Part shown: positions 1 through 5,826 of the stretch, one piece after another
How positions within the stretch are numbered: position 1 is the stretch's first letter
How the letters are laid out: each line of letters opens with the position of its first letter
Source of the DNA: an uncultured Bacteroidota bacterium
GTDB taxonomy: Bacteria; Bacteroidota; Bacteroidia; Chitinophagales; Chitinophagaceae
Assembly: GCA_903851455.1 (NCBI GenBank)
Contig: CAINOM010000738.1
Coordinates: forward strand, 1 to 5,848
Direction of reading: 5' to 3'
Length of the DNA stretch: 5,848 bases
Notes under the pieces: model-generated
The model's input: the letters and a program-made list of their open reading frames with translations, nothing else
The model's database searches: none
Told to the model about the DNA's origin: nothing
Position numbers and translations under genes: made by a program

Positions 1-1
1 G

Positions 2-184
2 TCTTTTCACAGGATCATGAAGCAAACACCACCTGAGCTGCAGAAAAAATGGGATGGCGGAATAGACTGGAGAGACGACAGGTCTTACCCGCACATACAG
101 CCGGAAGTAATACAGGAACTACCAGCTGGCGCAAAGGCCGCATACGTAACCCTGCTGAACAAACTGAGCAGGGGTAATATTTAG
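2..184 (+). CDS. Small hypothetical protein, 5' end possibly outside the window
   Basis: An open frame enters at the left edge and ends at TAG 182-184. It could be a complete 55-residue protein starting at ATG 17, or the tail of a longer one, because the frame stays open upstream to base 2. The AGGA before ATG 17 is only two bases away, too close to act as a ribosome site, so it does not settle the start. The protein is hydrophilic, with a Trp/Asp/Arg-rich stretch (KKWDGGIDWRDD) and a C-terminal helix (AKAAYVTLLNKLSR). I see no signal peptide or membrane segment and recognise no family. Codon use (ata, aga, gca, ctg) resembles the next gene, which starts 22 to 46 bases downstream on the same strand, so the two may be cotranscribed. 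The call as coding is moderate; the function is unknown. Confidence 0.5.
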   Translation, partial: SFHRIMKQTPPELQKKWDGGIDWRDDRSYPHIQPEVIQELPAGAKAAYVTLLNKLSRGNI

Positions 185-230
185 ATCACATTAATCCAAC
201 TAAGCAGTGGAAACAATAGCAGTCAGCAAC

Positions 231-464
231 ATGCCTACAGAAAACGTAGTTTTCAGGAAAATAAAGGAAATAAGTGCACGCGAGATACAGCCGCGGCCCA
301 CAGTGCACACCAGCGAACTGGCCGGCGAACTATTCGTGAGCCCCGAGAGCATTATGCCCTTACTCACCGAGTTAAAGAAATTAAGACTCCTCACCTTCAA
401 TGACGTAAAAGGCTCCGCGATCAAGCTCACGCTCCTCGGCACTGTAGTGAAGCGGGATAAATAG
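231..464 (+). CDS. Small winged-helix-like protein
   Basis: This is a 77-residue protein from ATG 231 to TAG 462-464. An in-frame GTG at 207, just after an in-frame TAA at 201-203, would add eight residues (METIAVSN). I prefer ATG because neither start has a Shine-Dalgarno sequence and GTG starts are less common, but the longer form is possible. Residues 25-36 (TSELAGELFV region) look like the first helix of a helix-turn-helix. The segment SPESIMPLLTELKKLRLL fits the recognition helix, and TFNDVKGSAIKLTLLG fits the beta-wing, so the whole protein looks like a single winged-helix domain. The likely role is DNA binding or a protein-interaction winged helix; the target is unknown. No effector or membrane domain is present. 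It follows a small unknown gene on the same strand, and a strong hairpin (484-515) lies 20 bases after its stop. Confidence 0.62.
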   Translation: MPTENVVFRKIKEISAREIQPRPTVHTSELAGELFVSPESIMPLLTELKKLRLLTFNDVKGSAIKLTLLGTVVKRDK

Positions 465-483
465 TAGCAACTCAACCGTGCTC

Positions 484-515
484 AGATTTGCCAGCTTTGA
501 AAAGTTGGCAAATCT
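484..515. terminator. Near-perfect 14-bp stem hairpin, possible terminator between convergent genes
   Basis: Bases 484-497 (AGATTTGCCAGCTT) pair with 502-515 (AAGTTGGCAAATCT) around a TGAA loop, with a single G-T wobble among 14 pairs. It lies 20 bases after the stop of the winged-helix-like gene and about 100 bases beyond the stop of pepD, which converges on it. It is therefore well placed to end transcription from either side. There is no T-run after the stem on either strand, so it is not a classical intrinsic terminator. It may instead be a dispersed palindrome of the kind seen between genes in Bacteroidota. Confidence 0.55.
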
Positions 516-528
516 ACGGTAACGACAC

Positions 529-607
529 GCCTCCCTTCTTACCTTCTTTGCGGCCTCGCTAAAAGAAATTCCTTAGCGTCTCAGCGCCTCTGCGGTTAAA
601 TTTTCAC
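529..607. repeat. GCG-periodic intergenic repeat
   Basis: The segment is built from GCG or CGC cores flanked by CT-rich triplets, for example CTTTGCGGCCTCGC and then TTAGCGTCTCAGCGCCTCTG, with a pseudo-period of about nine bases in the second half. A short stem, CGCTAA (557-562) with TTAGCG (573-578), divides it into two halves. Its wording is very like the 'CTTTGCGTCTTTGCG' type repeats I recall from intergenic regions of many Bacteroidota genomes; that resemblance is from memory and unchecked here. It sits directly after the pepD stop and next to the hairpin at 484-515. It contains no open frame of note. Confidence 0.5.
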
Positions 608-614
608 GCGCCGT

Positions 615-2072
615 TTATGCCTTAGGTATGCGCTTCAATGTCTCCAATAAAAACGACCAGAACTTCTGTACCGAAGATATTTGTGCGCACTCATCGGGAG
701 AGTGTGCTCCGTTTATATTCGGACCGAAGGAGATCATCTGCATATCCGGGTAGTTAGCGCCCAGAATACCGCACTCCAGGCCCGCATGCACCGCATTTAC
801 ATGCGCTTCTTCGTGGAACATCTCCTTGTAAAGACCAGACATCAGCTTCACTATAGGCGCATCTGGTCGTGGCGCCCAGCCTGGGTATCCACCGGCATAG
901 GCCACATCGGCATCCATAAGTTCAAATGCGCTGGAGATGGCGGCGGCGAGGTCGTCCTTCTCCGTATCCACCGAGCTACGGGTGAGGCACTGCAAGCTAT
1001 AAGTACCATCTGCTACCAGCACACGCGCAAGATTATTAGAGCTTTGCACCAGCCCGCTTATTTCGGGGCTCATGCGATAGATACCATTGGCACATGTGTA
1101 GATCGCACGCAACAGTTTCAGTTGAAAACCAGCGATCATCACCTGAGCAGGCACCTCTGCCGCTTCCATGGTTATGACCAGCTTAGGATCGGTGACCCTA
1201 TATTCTTCTTTTAGTATACCGGCCAGCATAGCAACTGCGTCCTTCACTTTGGCTGTGTCTTCCCTATCGGTTACGATCACCGCTACCGACTCGCGTGGTA
1301 TGGCGTTGCGCAGGCTGCCACCGTTGATGCTGGCTATGCTTGCATCGCACTCATTCGTGAGGTGCAGCAATATGCGGTTCATCAGTTTATTGGCATTGCC
1401 GCGGCCCAGGTGGATCTCCGCACCAGAGTGACCACCCGTAAGGCCCTTTACAGAAATGGTAAAGGCCGCATCGCCCGATGGCTTCATGGTCTTGTAGCTG
1501 CCCGTTGCGGTAATGTCTACACCTCCCGCGCAACCTATCGTCAGTTCATTGTCGGCTTCTGTGTCCAGGTTCAGTAATATACTGCCGCTTAGGACGCCGC
1601 CTTTCAAAGCGAGCGCGCCGGTCATGCCCGTTTCCTCGTCTATGGTGAACAGCGCCTCCAGTGGAGGATGTGGGATATCGGTAGACGACAGCAGGGACAT
1701 GATCGATGCCACACCTATACCATTATCCGCTCCCAGTGTAGTGCCACGTGCGCGCACCCAGTCACCATCTACATACATCTCTATGCCCTGCTTGTCAAAA
1801 TCGAAAGTAGTATCGCTGTTCTTCTGGTGCACCATATCCAGGTGGCTTTGCAGCACGATGGTCTGCCGGTCTTCCATGCCGGCGGTAGCCGGTTTCTTTA
1901 TGATCACATTCCCTACTTCATCCTCCATCGTCTCCAGCTTCAGCCCTTCGCCAAAAGCCTTCATAAAAGCCCTAACCCGCTCCTCTTTCTTAGAAGGGCG
2001 CGGTACGGCGTTAAGGTCTGCAAAATGGTTCCACAATGCGCCGGGCTGGAGTGTTCTTATCTGTTCGTTCAT
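615..2072 (-). CDS. pepD: Aminoacyl-histidine dipeptidase (Xaa-His dipeptidase, carnosinase-like), M20C family
   Basis: This cytosolic dinuclear-metal (usually zinc) peptidase hydrolyses dipeptides, classically Xaa-His such as carnosine, and feeds amino-acid recycling. The 485 residues equal the usual length of bacterial PepD. The active site looks complete: HLD (His77, Asp79), the bridging Asp116 in LGADNG, the catalytic Glu146 with metal ligand Glu147 in DEETG, Asp170 in NLDTE, and His457 in GAHSPDE. These match the known PepD set (His80, Asp82, Asp119, Glu149, Glu150, Asp173, His461) with a shift of three to four residues. GGHSGAEIH at 213-221 is the conserved motif near the lid/dimerization domain, and HAGLECG near residue 430 is also typical. 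There is no signal peptide. The ATG at 2072 gives the normal N-terminus (LWNHFADLNAVPRPS) with no Shine-Dalgarno sequence. It is a single-gene unit with convergent genes on its 3' side, and no residue looks degraded. Confidence 0.97.
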   Translation of the reverse strand: MNEQIRTLQPGALWNHFADLNAVPRPSKKEERVRAFMKAFGEGLKLETMEDEVGNVIIKKPATAGMEDRQTIVLQSHLDMVHQKNSDTTFDFDKQGIEMYVDGDWVRARGTTLGADNGIGVASIMSLLSSTDIPHPPLEALFTIDEETGMTGALALKGGVLSGSILLNLDTEADNELTIGCAGGVDITATGSYKTMKPSGDAAFTISVKGLTGGHSGAEIHLGRGNANKLMNRILLHLTNECDASIASINGGSLRNAIPRESVAVIVTDREDTAKVKDAVAMLAGILKEEYRVTDPKLVITMEAAEVPAQVMIAGFQLKLLRAIYTCANGIYRMSPEISGLVQSSNNLARVLVADGTYSLQCLTRSSVDTEKDDLAAAISSAFELMDADVAYAGGYPGWAPRPDAPIVKLMSGLYKEMFHEEAHVNAVHAGLECGILGANYPDMQMISFGPNINGAHSPDECAQISSVQKFWSFLLETLKRIPKA

Positions 2073-2092
2073 GATCGTTCTGTTTCGGGGTT

Positions 2093-2100
2093 CGAAAGTA
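2093..2100 (-). promoter_or_regulatory. Candidate -7 promoter element for pepD
   Basis: On the minus strand this reads TACTTTCG, one base from the Bacteroidota -7 consensus TAnnTTTG. It ends about 20 bases before the pepD ATG at 2072, which would leave a short leader. No clean TTG -33 box is seen at the usual distance, although a T-run (TTTTTTC) lies upstream. The call rests on motif and position only. Confidence 0.35.
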
Positions 2101-2222
2101 GGGATAATTAGGTTGAAAAAAGATGAGAGCAGTCGGAAATGCGGAGAAATAACGCTTTAATTAACACATTTTCGCCGCCAGTCTTTATGGTTTTCTAGAA
2201 CAATACTTTTCATTTTCCTAAC

Positions 2223-2371
2223 AATAGCCCCGAACTTCAGGTCGGGGGACACAATTCAACAAAAAGCTGGCTTTAGCCAAAATGCACGCTGCGAGAATAT
2301 GCTACCCGAATTTAGGCTAAAGCCCGAGAGTATTATATTTTATCCCCCTCGGCCTAAAGGCCTGGGCAATT
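2223..2371. mobile_element. MITE-like 149-bp element with terminal and internal inverted repeats
   Basis: The left end (from 2223) begins AATAGCCCCGAACTTCAGG and the right end, read on the minus strand from 2371, begins AATTGCCCAGGCCTTTAGG. They align over about 26 bases with roughly three quarters identity, continuing into a G-run in both. Each end also folds on itself: CCCCGA (2228-2233) with TCGGGG (2242-2247), and GGCCT (2351-2355) with AGGCC (2358-2362). Inside, GGCTTTAGCC (2269-2278) is the exact reverse complement of GGCTAAAGCC (2315-2324). No transposase or open frame of note lies inside, so it would be non-autonomous. No clear target-site duplication is visible. It could instead be a structured RNA or a palindromic intergenic repeat of the REP type. 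Confidence 0.5.
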
Positions 2372-2440
2372 AAAATGATGTTCCCATAGTGCAATTTATC
2401 AGACCGCAGATCGGCAAATGAAATTTTCTGGACAAATGCC

Positions 2441-2448
2441 TAACTTTA
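2441..2448 (+). promoter_or_regulatory. Candidate -7 promoter element for the antitoxin-like gene
   Basis: TAACTTTA differs by one base from TAnnTTTG and ends 16 bases before ATG 2465, implying a very short leader. An AT-rich stretch with TTTTCTG (2424-2430) lies a little upstream, where a -33 box would be expected, but it is not a clear match. No Shine-Dalgarno sequence is present. Confidence 0.3.
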
Positions 2449-2464
2449 TCGAACAACATTGATT

Positions 2465-2677
2465 ATGTCAGCCGATTCATTAAGCAATATCCAATTGGAG
2501 TTATTGAAATTGTATTCGTTCAATATTTCGGATGCAGATCTGCTAAACATTAAACGTTACTTGGCAAAGTATTTTGCTGCGAAAGCAATTGATGACGCAG
2601 ACCGGATTTGGGAAGAGAACGGATATAGCATTGAGACAATGAATAAATGGTTAAACGAATTCGGATTTATCAAATAG
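2465..2677 (+). CDS. Small antitoxin-like protein without a visible toxin partner
   Basis: The protein has 70 residues from ATG 2465 to TAG 2675-2677. A TTG two codons upstream (2459) is also in frame, but ATG is the ordinary choice. Residues 8-17 (NIQLELLKLY), the DLLNIKRYLAKYFAAKA helix (25-41) and the tail DRIWEENGYS with a WLNE motif (46-65) match a small protein type I recall from Bacteroidota, Chlorobi and cyanobacteria. In those genomes such genes often precede a PIN-domain ribonuclease toxin. From this I infer an antitoxin-like role, probably neutralising a toxin by binding it; that is pattern memory, not a search. The next 27 bases lead straight into the stop of a convergent gene, so no PIN gene follows. 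It may be an orphan or a remnant, or may act elsewhere. Confidence 0.75.
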   Translation: MSADSLSNIQLELLKLYSFNISDADLLNIKRYLAKYFAAKAIDDADRIWEENGYSIETMNKWLNEFGFIK

Positions 2678-2704
2678 CTCGCGTTAGCCTCCCGACATTC
2701 AAGC

Positions 2705-3541
2705 TCAAAGCGATTCAATCATTTTATAAAAATCGGTCTTCCTCACATCAGCGATCGTTTTCTCTTTGTCAAACTTTTTTTTATCGTCTTCATAGCCGTA
2801 TGGCACTTCTATTTCCGTGTTCAAAAATTTTATATAAAAATTGTTATAATCATAGTCCTTGCCGTGCTTTGCTTTCGCGTAAATATTCGACAGCGCTTTG
2901 TCAAGATCACTTTTAATATTTTTGTGGCCGTCTAAGAGTTTTTTCAACTCTTCAATCACCTTCGAATTGTTTGATAGTGTAATAAAAACAGCTGGCAATA
3001 GTGACCCAATTGCAGACTCTTTTTCACCTAACTTCAGGTATATCTCCGAATATCTCAATGCAACCGATATTCTATTTGCTGCATGTTCATTCCCACAAAA
3101 GTGCAAGTATCTATAAACGGTGTCTGACATTGCGAAATAATGTAGTGCTGTATCAAACATATTTTTGTTGAAATAAATGTCCGATAAGAGTTCGCTTGCC
3201 CGATGCCGGTAGTTGGTGTACGGATCGTCCATAATCCCACCTCCAGAGCTTTCCGTCTCGTTAAAACTGCTAGTTAGAATGGATTTAAAAATTACGATTG
3301 AACTATCAAACTCCCTATTCATCAGGTAACAATACCCTGTATTATAAAAAGCCTTCGGGAATAACCCGTTTTTGGGATTGTGAACTACAATATATCGAAA
3401 GGAAGCAATTGCTTTTTTGTATTCCTTTGCTTCCGCGTACTTTTCGCCCTCCATAAAATAGTCCGAAGGCATTTTCTGTGCGGACGCGTTTTGCATCGAA
3501 AAGGCGAAAATCAATAAAAGACTGTACAGCAGATTCATCAT
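2705..3541 (-). CDS. Exported TPR-repeat protein, second gene of an operon
   Basis: This 278-residue protein has a signal peptide: a short N-terminus, a hydrophobic core (LLYSLLLIFAF) and a likely cleavage after Ala21 in NASA-Q. There is no lipobox, so it is probably a soluble periplasmic or secreted protein. TPR-like helix pairs are visible near residues 28-58 (EGEKYAEAKEYKKAIASF), 62-90 (KAFYNTGYCYLMNREFDSSI), 111-138 (ASELLSDIYFNKNMFDTAL) and 156-186 (RYSEIYLKLGEKESAI). A Gly-rich insert (SSGGGIMDDP) lies between the second and third, and HFCGNE at 147-152 looks like a conserved family motif. The C-terminal 80 residues are charged and Lys-rich with no recognised domain. TPRs bind partner proteins or peptides. 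The start ATG at 3541 overlaps the TGA of the upstream propeller gene (ATGA), and a second ATG follows directly at 3538. The coupling suggests the two products are made in a fixed ratio and work together. The specific function is unknown. Confidence 0.85.
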   Translation of the reverse strand: MMNLLYSLLLIFAFSMQNASAQKMPSDYFMEGEKYAEAKEYKKAIASFRYIVVHNPKNGLFPKAFYNTGYCYLMNREFDSSIVIFKSILTSSFNETESSGGGIMDDPYTNYRHRASELLSDIYFNKNMFDTALHYFAMSDTVYRYLHFCGNEHAANRISVALRYSEIYLKLGEKESAIGSLLPAVFITLSNNSKVIEELKKLLDGHKNIKSDLDKALSNIYAKAKHGKDYDYNNFYIKFLNTEIEVPYGYEDDKKKFDKEKTIADVRKTDFYKMIESL

Positions 3542-5253
3542 AATGTTAAAGTATATTGATAAAATGAAAGTCCTTTAATTCCGAATAGCACTAGTTTCCT
3601 CCCATCAAAGTAGCTGCTCTCCTCCAGAATTTTCCACACTCCGTCAATTTCTTTATAAAATTTATTATTGATGTTAACCGCCAGTTTATTCTTACCTATC
3701 ATTTGTACAGCAAAGAAGCCGTTGTCATCGAATTTGCCTGCAACTATTTCTCCGACTCTGCTGCTGTCTTCATAAGAACTCGCCTTAACCGGGATCATTG
3801 GCTTTGAGAGCTGCCCATTATAGACAAAATACCCAGCTGAATCAATTTCAATGTAAAAGAGATTTTTGCCATTGCTTATCTTACTCCTTTTAGAATTGAT
3901 CGGAAACATGTCAGCGCAAGAACGAACAGAAAAGTTCTTGAAGTTAGAGAAACCGGGAAACAACAATTTGTCGTCATTATATAGATAGGTCGAATCATCG
4001 GTTCTAAAAAAATGTAGCGAACTGCCTCGGGGGCTAATATAAAGTGGAATAGCCCTAACGCCATATCTGCTGATAGGGGTCTCTGACTTGACACCATTTA
4101 CGTACTTGTACAAATAATAGTTCTCAATCCCGTAACATGCGAAGTTCGATTCACTGTCAAGCGAAGGAAGAAGTATTTCATTGAACGGAACATTACACAC
4201 TCGCCCATTCACATTCAATTTCGTTTTGTTACTTTGCTTGTAACTGAACAAATAATTTACCTTATCAACAATTGTAATGTTAGCAATCGATTTGAGGTTT
4301 TTATGAAGCATGTTATTGACAGCAATGTAACTTGCTCCATTGTCGTCACCGCTGTAGTAATACCCACCATTTTCTTTGAGTTCACAATTCCATACGGTTC
4401 TTACAGGTCCCATAATAGTATCGGGCGTGTGAATAAAAAACATATAATCATACCGTTTGTCTTCTCCCTTTCTAGGCTTCCGACCATTTGCATACAGGTA
4501 GTCACCATGATTATTAATATGTAACTGCGCAAAATCGTTTTCAGAAGAGTCTATCAGCATGCCATTTGCAAATAGTCTGTGCATGAAATTGTCCTCAACG
4601 GTATATATACATTGTCCATTGTTACTTAGACCGCACCAATCATCCTCATGTTCAAAAAACATTTTCTTCGCTTCAAACTGAGATACCATCCTTGAATTAA
4701 TACGCCATTTGCTGTGCGACAACGTATCAATTTTTGTTTTTAAAACCCCGTCTACGTATATCCCAATACTATCTTTCATTACACATGGGATTGCAAGATG
4801 CCTTGAGTTTTCGGATTTGGGAAACCGGAAATCAGAAAGTTCAGCTCCCAAAACCGGCCCGAAGGGTTTACTTGAAGAGCTCACGTAGTAAGCTTGACTT
4901 TTATCCGTGGTGACTGTGAATCGCTTAACAGAAGTACTCAATTCTCGATGTAATGGCCCAAGTTTTTGTTTACTGCCGATTAAAAAACAGGCTTCATCGT
5001 CATCCTTGTTTATTTCAAACAAATATTCTCCGTTTATGTCAAAATTTACGGAACGTGCATTGACATAAGTGGAATCATTCGAATCCGTGAGAATAAGTTT
5101 CTCCTCAATTGTCTGTCCGAAAATATTGGAGTTGAATGACGCTGCAATACAAATGAAGGCAACAATTGTCTTAGCGATTTTTTTTCTACCTGACTTAACT
5201 AAGCAAATTCTCTTTTGGAAAGCAAAATTGATATAAGGAAACTTCCTGTTCAT
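3538..5253 (-). CDS. Exported beta-propeller-like protein, first gene of an operon
   Basis: From ATG 5253 the protein has 571 residues. A TTG at 5274 would add seven, but that TTG lies inside a promoter-like motif, so I prefer ATG. A basic segment (KSGRKK, about 20-25) precedes a hydrophobic stretch (AKTIVAFICIAASF) and a likely cleavage near Gly46-Gln47, giving an export signal with an unusually long N-region. The rest is rich in beta-strand patterns with no helical domain. Short motifs recur, in which an Asn/Asp-Gly turn is followed by an aromatic strand and then a 'Y-x-N-G' strand: NGEYLF, NGQCIYTV, HGDYLYANG, NGGYYYSG, SSLHFF with TYLYNDD, KNLFYIEI with YFVYNGQ, and NGFFAVQM. This resembles PD40/WD40-like propeller blades, perhaps seven or eight, though no WD dipeptides mark them. 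I do not recognise the family. It is followed, with a 4-base overlap, by an exported TPR gene, suggesting a shared envelope function. Confidence 0.85.
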   Translation of the reverse strand: MNRKFPYINFAFQKRICLVKSGRKKIAKTIVAFICIAASFNSNIFGQTIEEKLILTDSNDSTYVNARSVNFDINGEYLFEINKDDDEACFLIGSKQKLGPLHRELSTSVKRFTVTTDKSQAYYVSSSSKPFGPVLGAELSDFRFPKSENSRHLAIPCVMKDSIGIYVDGVLKTKIDTLSHSKWRINSRMVSQFEAKKMFFEHEDDWCGLSNNGQCIYTVEDNFMHRLFANGMLIDSSENDFAQLHINNHGDYLYANGRKPRKGEDKRYDYMFFIHTPDTIMGPVRTVWNCELKENGGYYYSGDDNGASYIAVNNMLHKNLKSIANITIVDKVNYLFSYKQSNKTKLNVNGRVCNVPFNEILLPSLDSESNFACYGIENYYLYKYVNGVKSETPISRYGVRAIPLYISPRGSSLHFFRTDDSTYLYNDDKLLFPGFSNFKNFSVRSCADMFPINSKRSKISNGKNLFYIEIDSAGYFVYNGQLSKPMIPVKASSYEDSSRVGEIVAGKFDDNGFFAVQMIGKNKLAVNINNKFYKEIDGVWKILEESSYFDGRKLVLFGIKGLSFYQYTLTL

Positions 5254-5271
5254 AGCCAATCTAAAACTACT

Positions 5272-5279
5272 CAAATTTA
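5272..5279 (-). promoter_or_regulatory. Candidate -7 promoter element for the propeller/TPR operon
   Basis: On the minus strand this reads TAAATTTG, an exact match to the Bacteroidota -7 consensus TAnnTTTG. It ends 18 bases before ATG 5253, leaving a leader of about a dozen bases. A T-rich segment (TTTTTATA on the minus strand) lies at about the -33 distance, without a clean TTG. If real, this promoter excludes the TTG start at 5272-5274 and supports the ATG. Confidence 0.42.
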
Positions 5280-5510
5280 TTTTACCTTAAAGCTGCTGTA
5301 TAAAAATTCTGTATTTGATCAGAGTTCGTTACACTCAAATTTGTGGATTTCTTTCCTCTGCCAAAACGCACTCCGGCACATTTCTTGTGGTATAATAGCA
5401 CTAGTTTGCCCCCTGAGAAGATGGCAGATATAATCTCAACCACCCGACAAAAAAACAGGAGAACGTCATTAAATTTTCAGAACCCACAAATACCCTAAAA
5501 ACTATCAGCG

Positions 5511-5616
5511 TGGGGCATGATGGGAAATCTGAACAAAATTAATATCAGCCACAGCAAAGCATTTCCTTAGAAAGGAATGCCCCATTTACCCGTTATTTTT
5601 TTTCAGTAGAAATGGG
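5511..5616. repeat. Interleaved inverted repeats, possible structured RNA or intergenic palindrome
   Basis: TGGGGCAT (5511-5518) pairs with ATGCCCCA (5577-5584), and GGAAAT (5523-5528) pairs with ATTTCC (5561-5566) nested inside it. These compete with a local hairpin at 5559-5580 (GCATTTCCTT with AAGGAATGC, one bulge) and with CCCATTT (5581-5587) pairing AAATGGG (5610-5616). A run of eight T follows at about 5595-5603. The overlap of several alternative stems suggests a switchable or repeat-derived structure, but no known RNA family is recognised. Confidence 0.35.
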
Positions 5617-5619
5617 ACA

Positions 5620-5679
5620 TTGCGCAAGAATAATGTAGGAGCAATCCCTTGCGGTTGCCTCTGATCCCAGAATGCGCAA
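5620..5679. repeat. Inverted repeat TTGCGCA/TGCGCAA enclosing a hairpin
   Basis: TTGCGCA (5620-5626) is the reverse complement of TGCGCAA (5673-5679). Between them GAGCAA (5639-5644) pairs with TTGCCTC (5655-5661, one bulged C) around a TCCCTTGCGG loop. The whole can fold as a stem enclosing a second stem. The wording GCAATCCCTTGCGGTTGC resembles intergenic palindromes I have seen in Bacteroidota, though I cannot confirm that here. Confidence 0.35.
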
Positions 5680-5762
5680 CGTGAATGCACACTAACTATC
5701 ACTTATAAATAACAGACAAAAACAATTCAAGCTACAATTCAAAAAAAAAAAACAAAAACCCT

Positions 5763-5803
5763 GTGATACTCCTGTGATATTTTCGTGATATTTTTTCATC
5801 ACA
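5763..5803. promoter_or_regulatory. Three 11-bp phased GTGATA repeats, possible operator
   Basis: GTGATA begins at exactly 5763, 5774 and 5785, an 11-base period close to one helical turn. An inverted copy, ATCAC (5798-5802), then pairs with the third GTGAT (5785-5789) across eight bases. The block ends 24 bases before the ATG at 5827 and follows a run of twelve A. Equal spacing on one DNA face is what an array of regulator sites would look like. A TATTTTCG match to the -7 consensus (5778-5785, one mismatch) overlaps the repeats, so bound protein could block transcription. It is not a CRP box, because the half-site spacing is wrong. Confidence 0.4.
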
Positions 5804-5826
5804 AACAGTTGAGAACCAACCAAAAC

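Larger units (their letters stand above)
2073..2464. other. Gene-free interval between divergent pepD and the antitoxin-like gene
   Basis: This 392-base interval separates two genes that are transcribed away from each other. It holds the candidate pepD promoter near 2093-2100, the palindromic element at 2223-2371, and a candidate -7 element (2441-2448) for the rightward gene. The rest is AT-rich and I see no further gene or RNA in it. Confidence 0.7.
5254..5826. other. Gene-poor interval between divergent operons
   Basis: This stretch of about 570 bases lies between the leftward propeller operon and a rightward gene starting at 5827. I see no convincing protein gene in either direction; the longest candidates lack codon structure or a start. 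It holds the -7 element at 5272-5279, a copy of a 14-base direct repeat (5394-5407), interleaved hairpins between 5511 and 5685, a 9-base direct repeat at 12-base spacing (ACAATTCAA at 5722 and 5734), a run of twelve A (5741-5752), and three 11-base phased GTGATA repeats (5763-5790). Confidence 0.6.

Noticed and set aside
200..475. 91-residue minus-strand frame opposite the winged-helix-like gene
   Set aside because: It is the complement of a better coding frame that has helix-turn-helix character; its own translation has no domain features.
681..2160. Long open frames on the + strand across the pepD region
   Set aside because: They lie antisense to a full-length gene with all catalytic motifs, and their translations are Ser/Thr- or His/Arg-rich with no recognisable domain, as expected for shadow frames.
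2647..2916. Possible PIN toxin gene overlapping the antitoxin-like gene
   Set aside because: The frame lacks the acidic residues and the 'DTN' start of PIN domains, and it lies antisense to the TPR gene.
5559..5603. Classical intrinsic terminator (hairpin then T8)
   Set aside because: The T-run starts about 15 bases after the stem and no rightward gene precedes it, so a standard terminator is unlikely.
5763..5790. Short CRISPR-like array
   Set aside because: The repeat unit is six bases with five-base spacers, far too short for a CRISPR array; no cas gene is nearby.
5784..5803. CRP/FNR-type box (CGTGA...TCACA)
   Set aside because: The half-sites are ten bases apart rather than the six of CRP, and the three direct repeats explain the sequence better.
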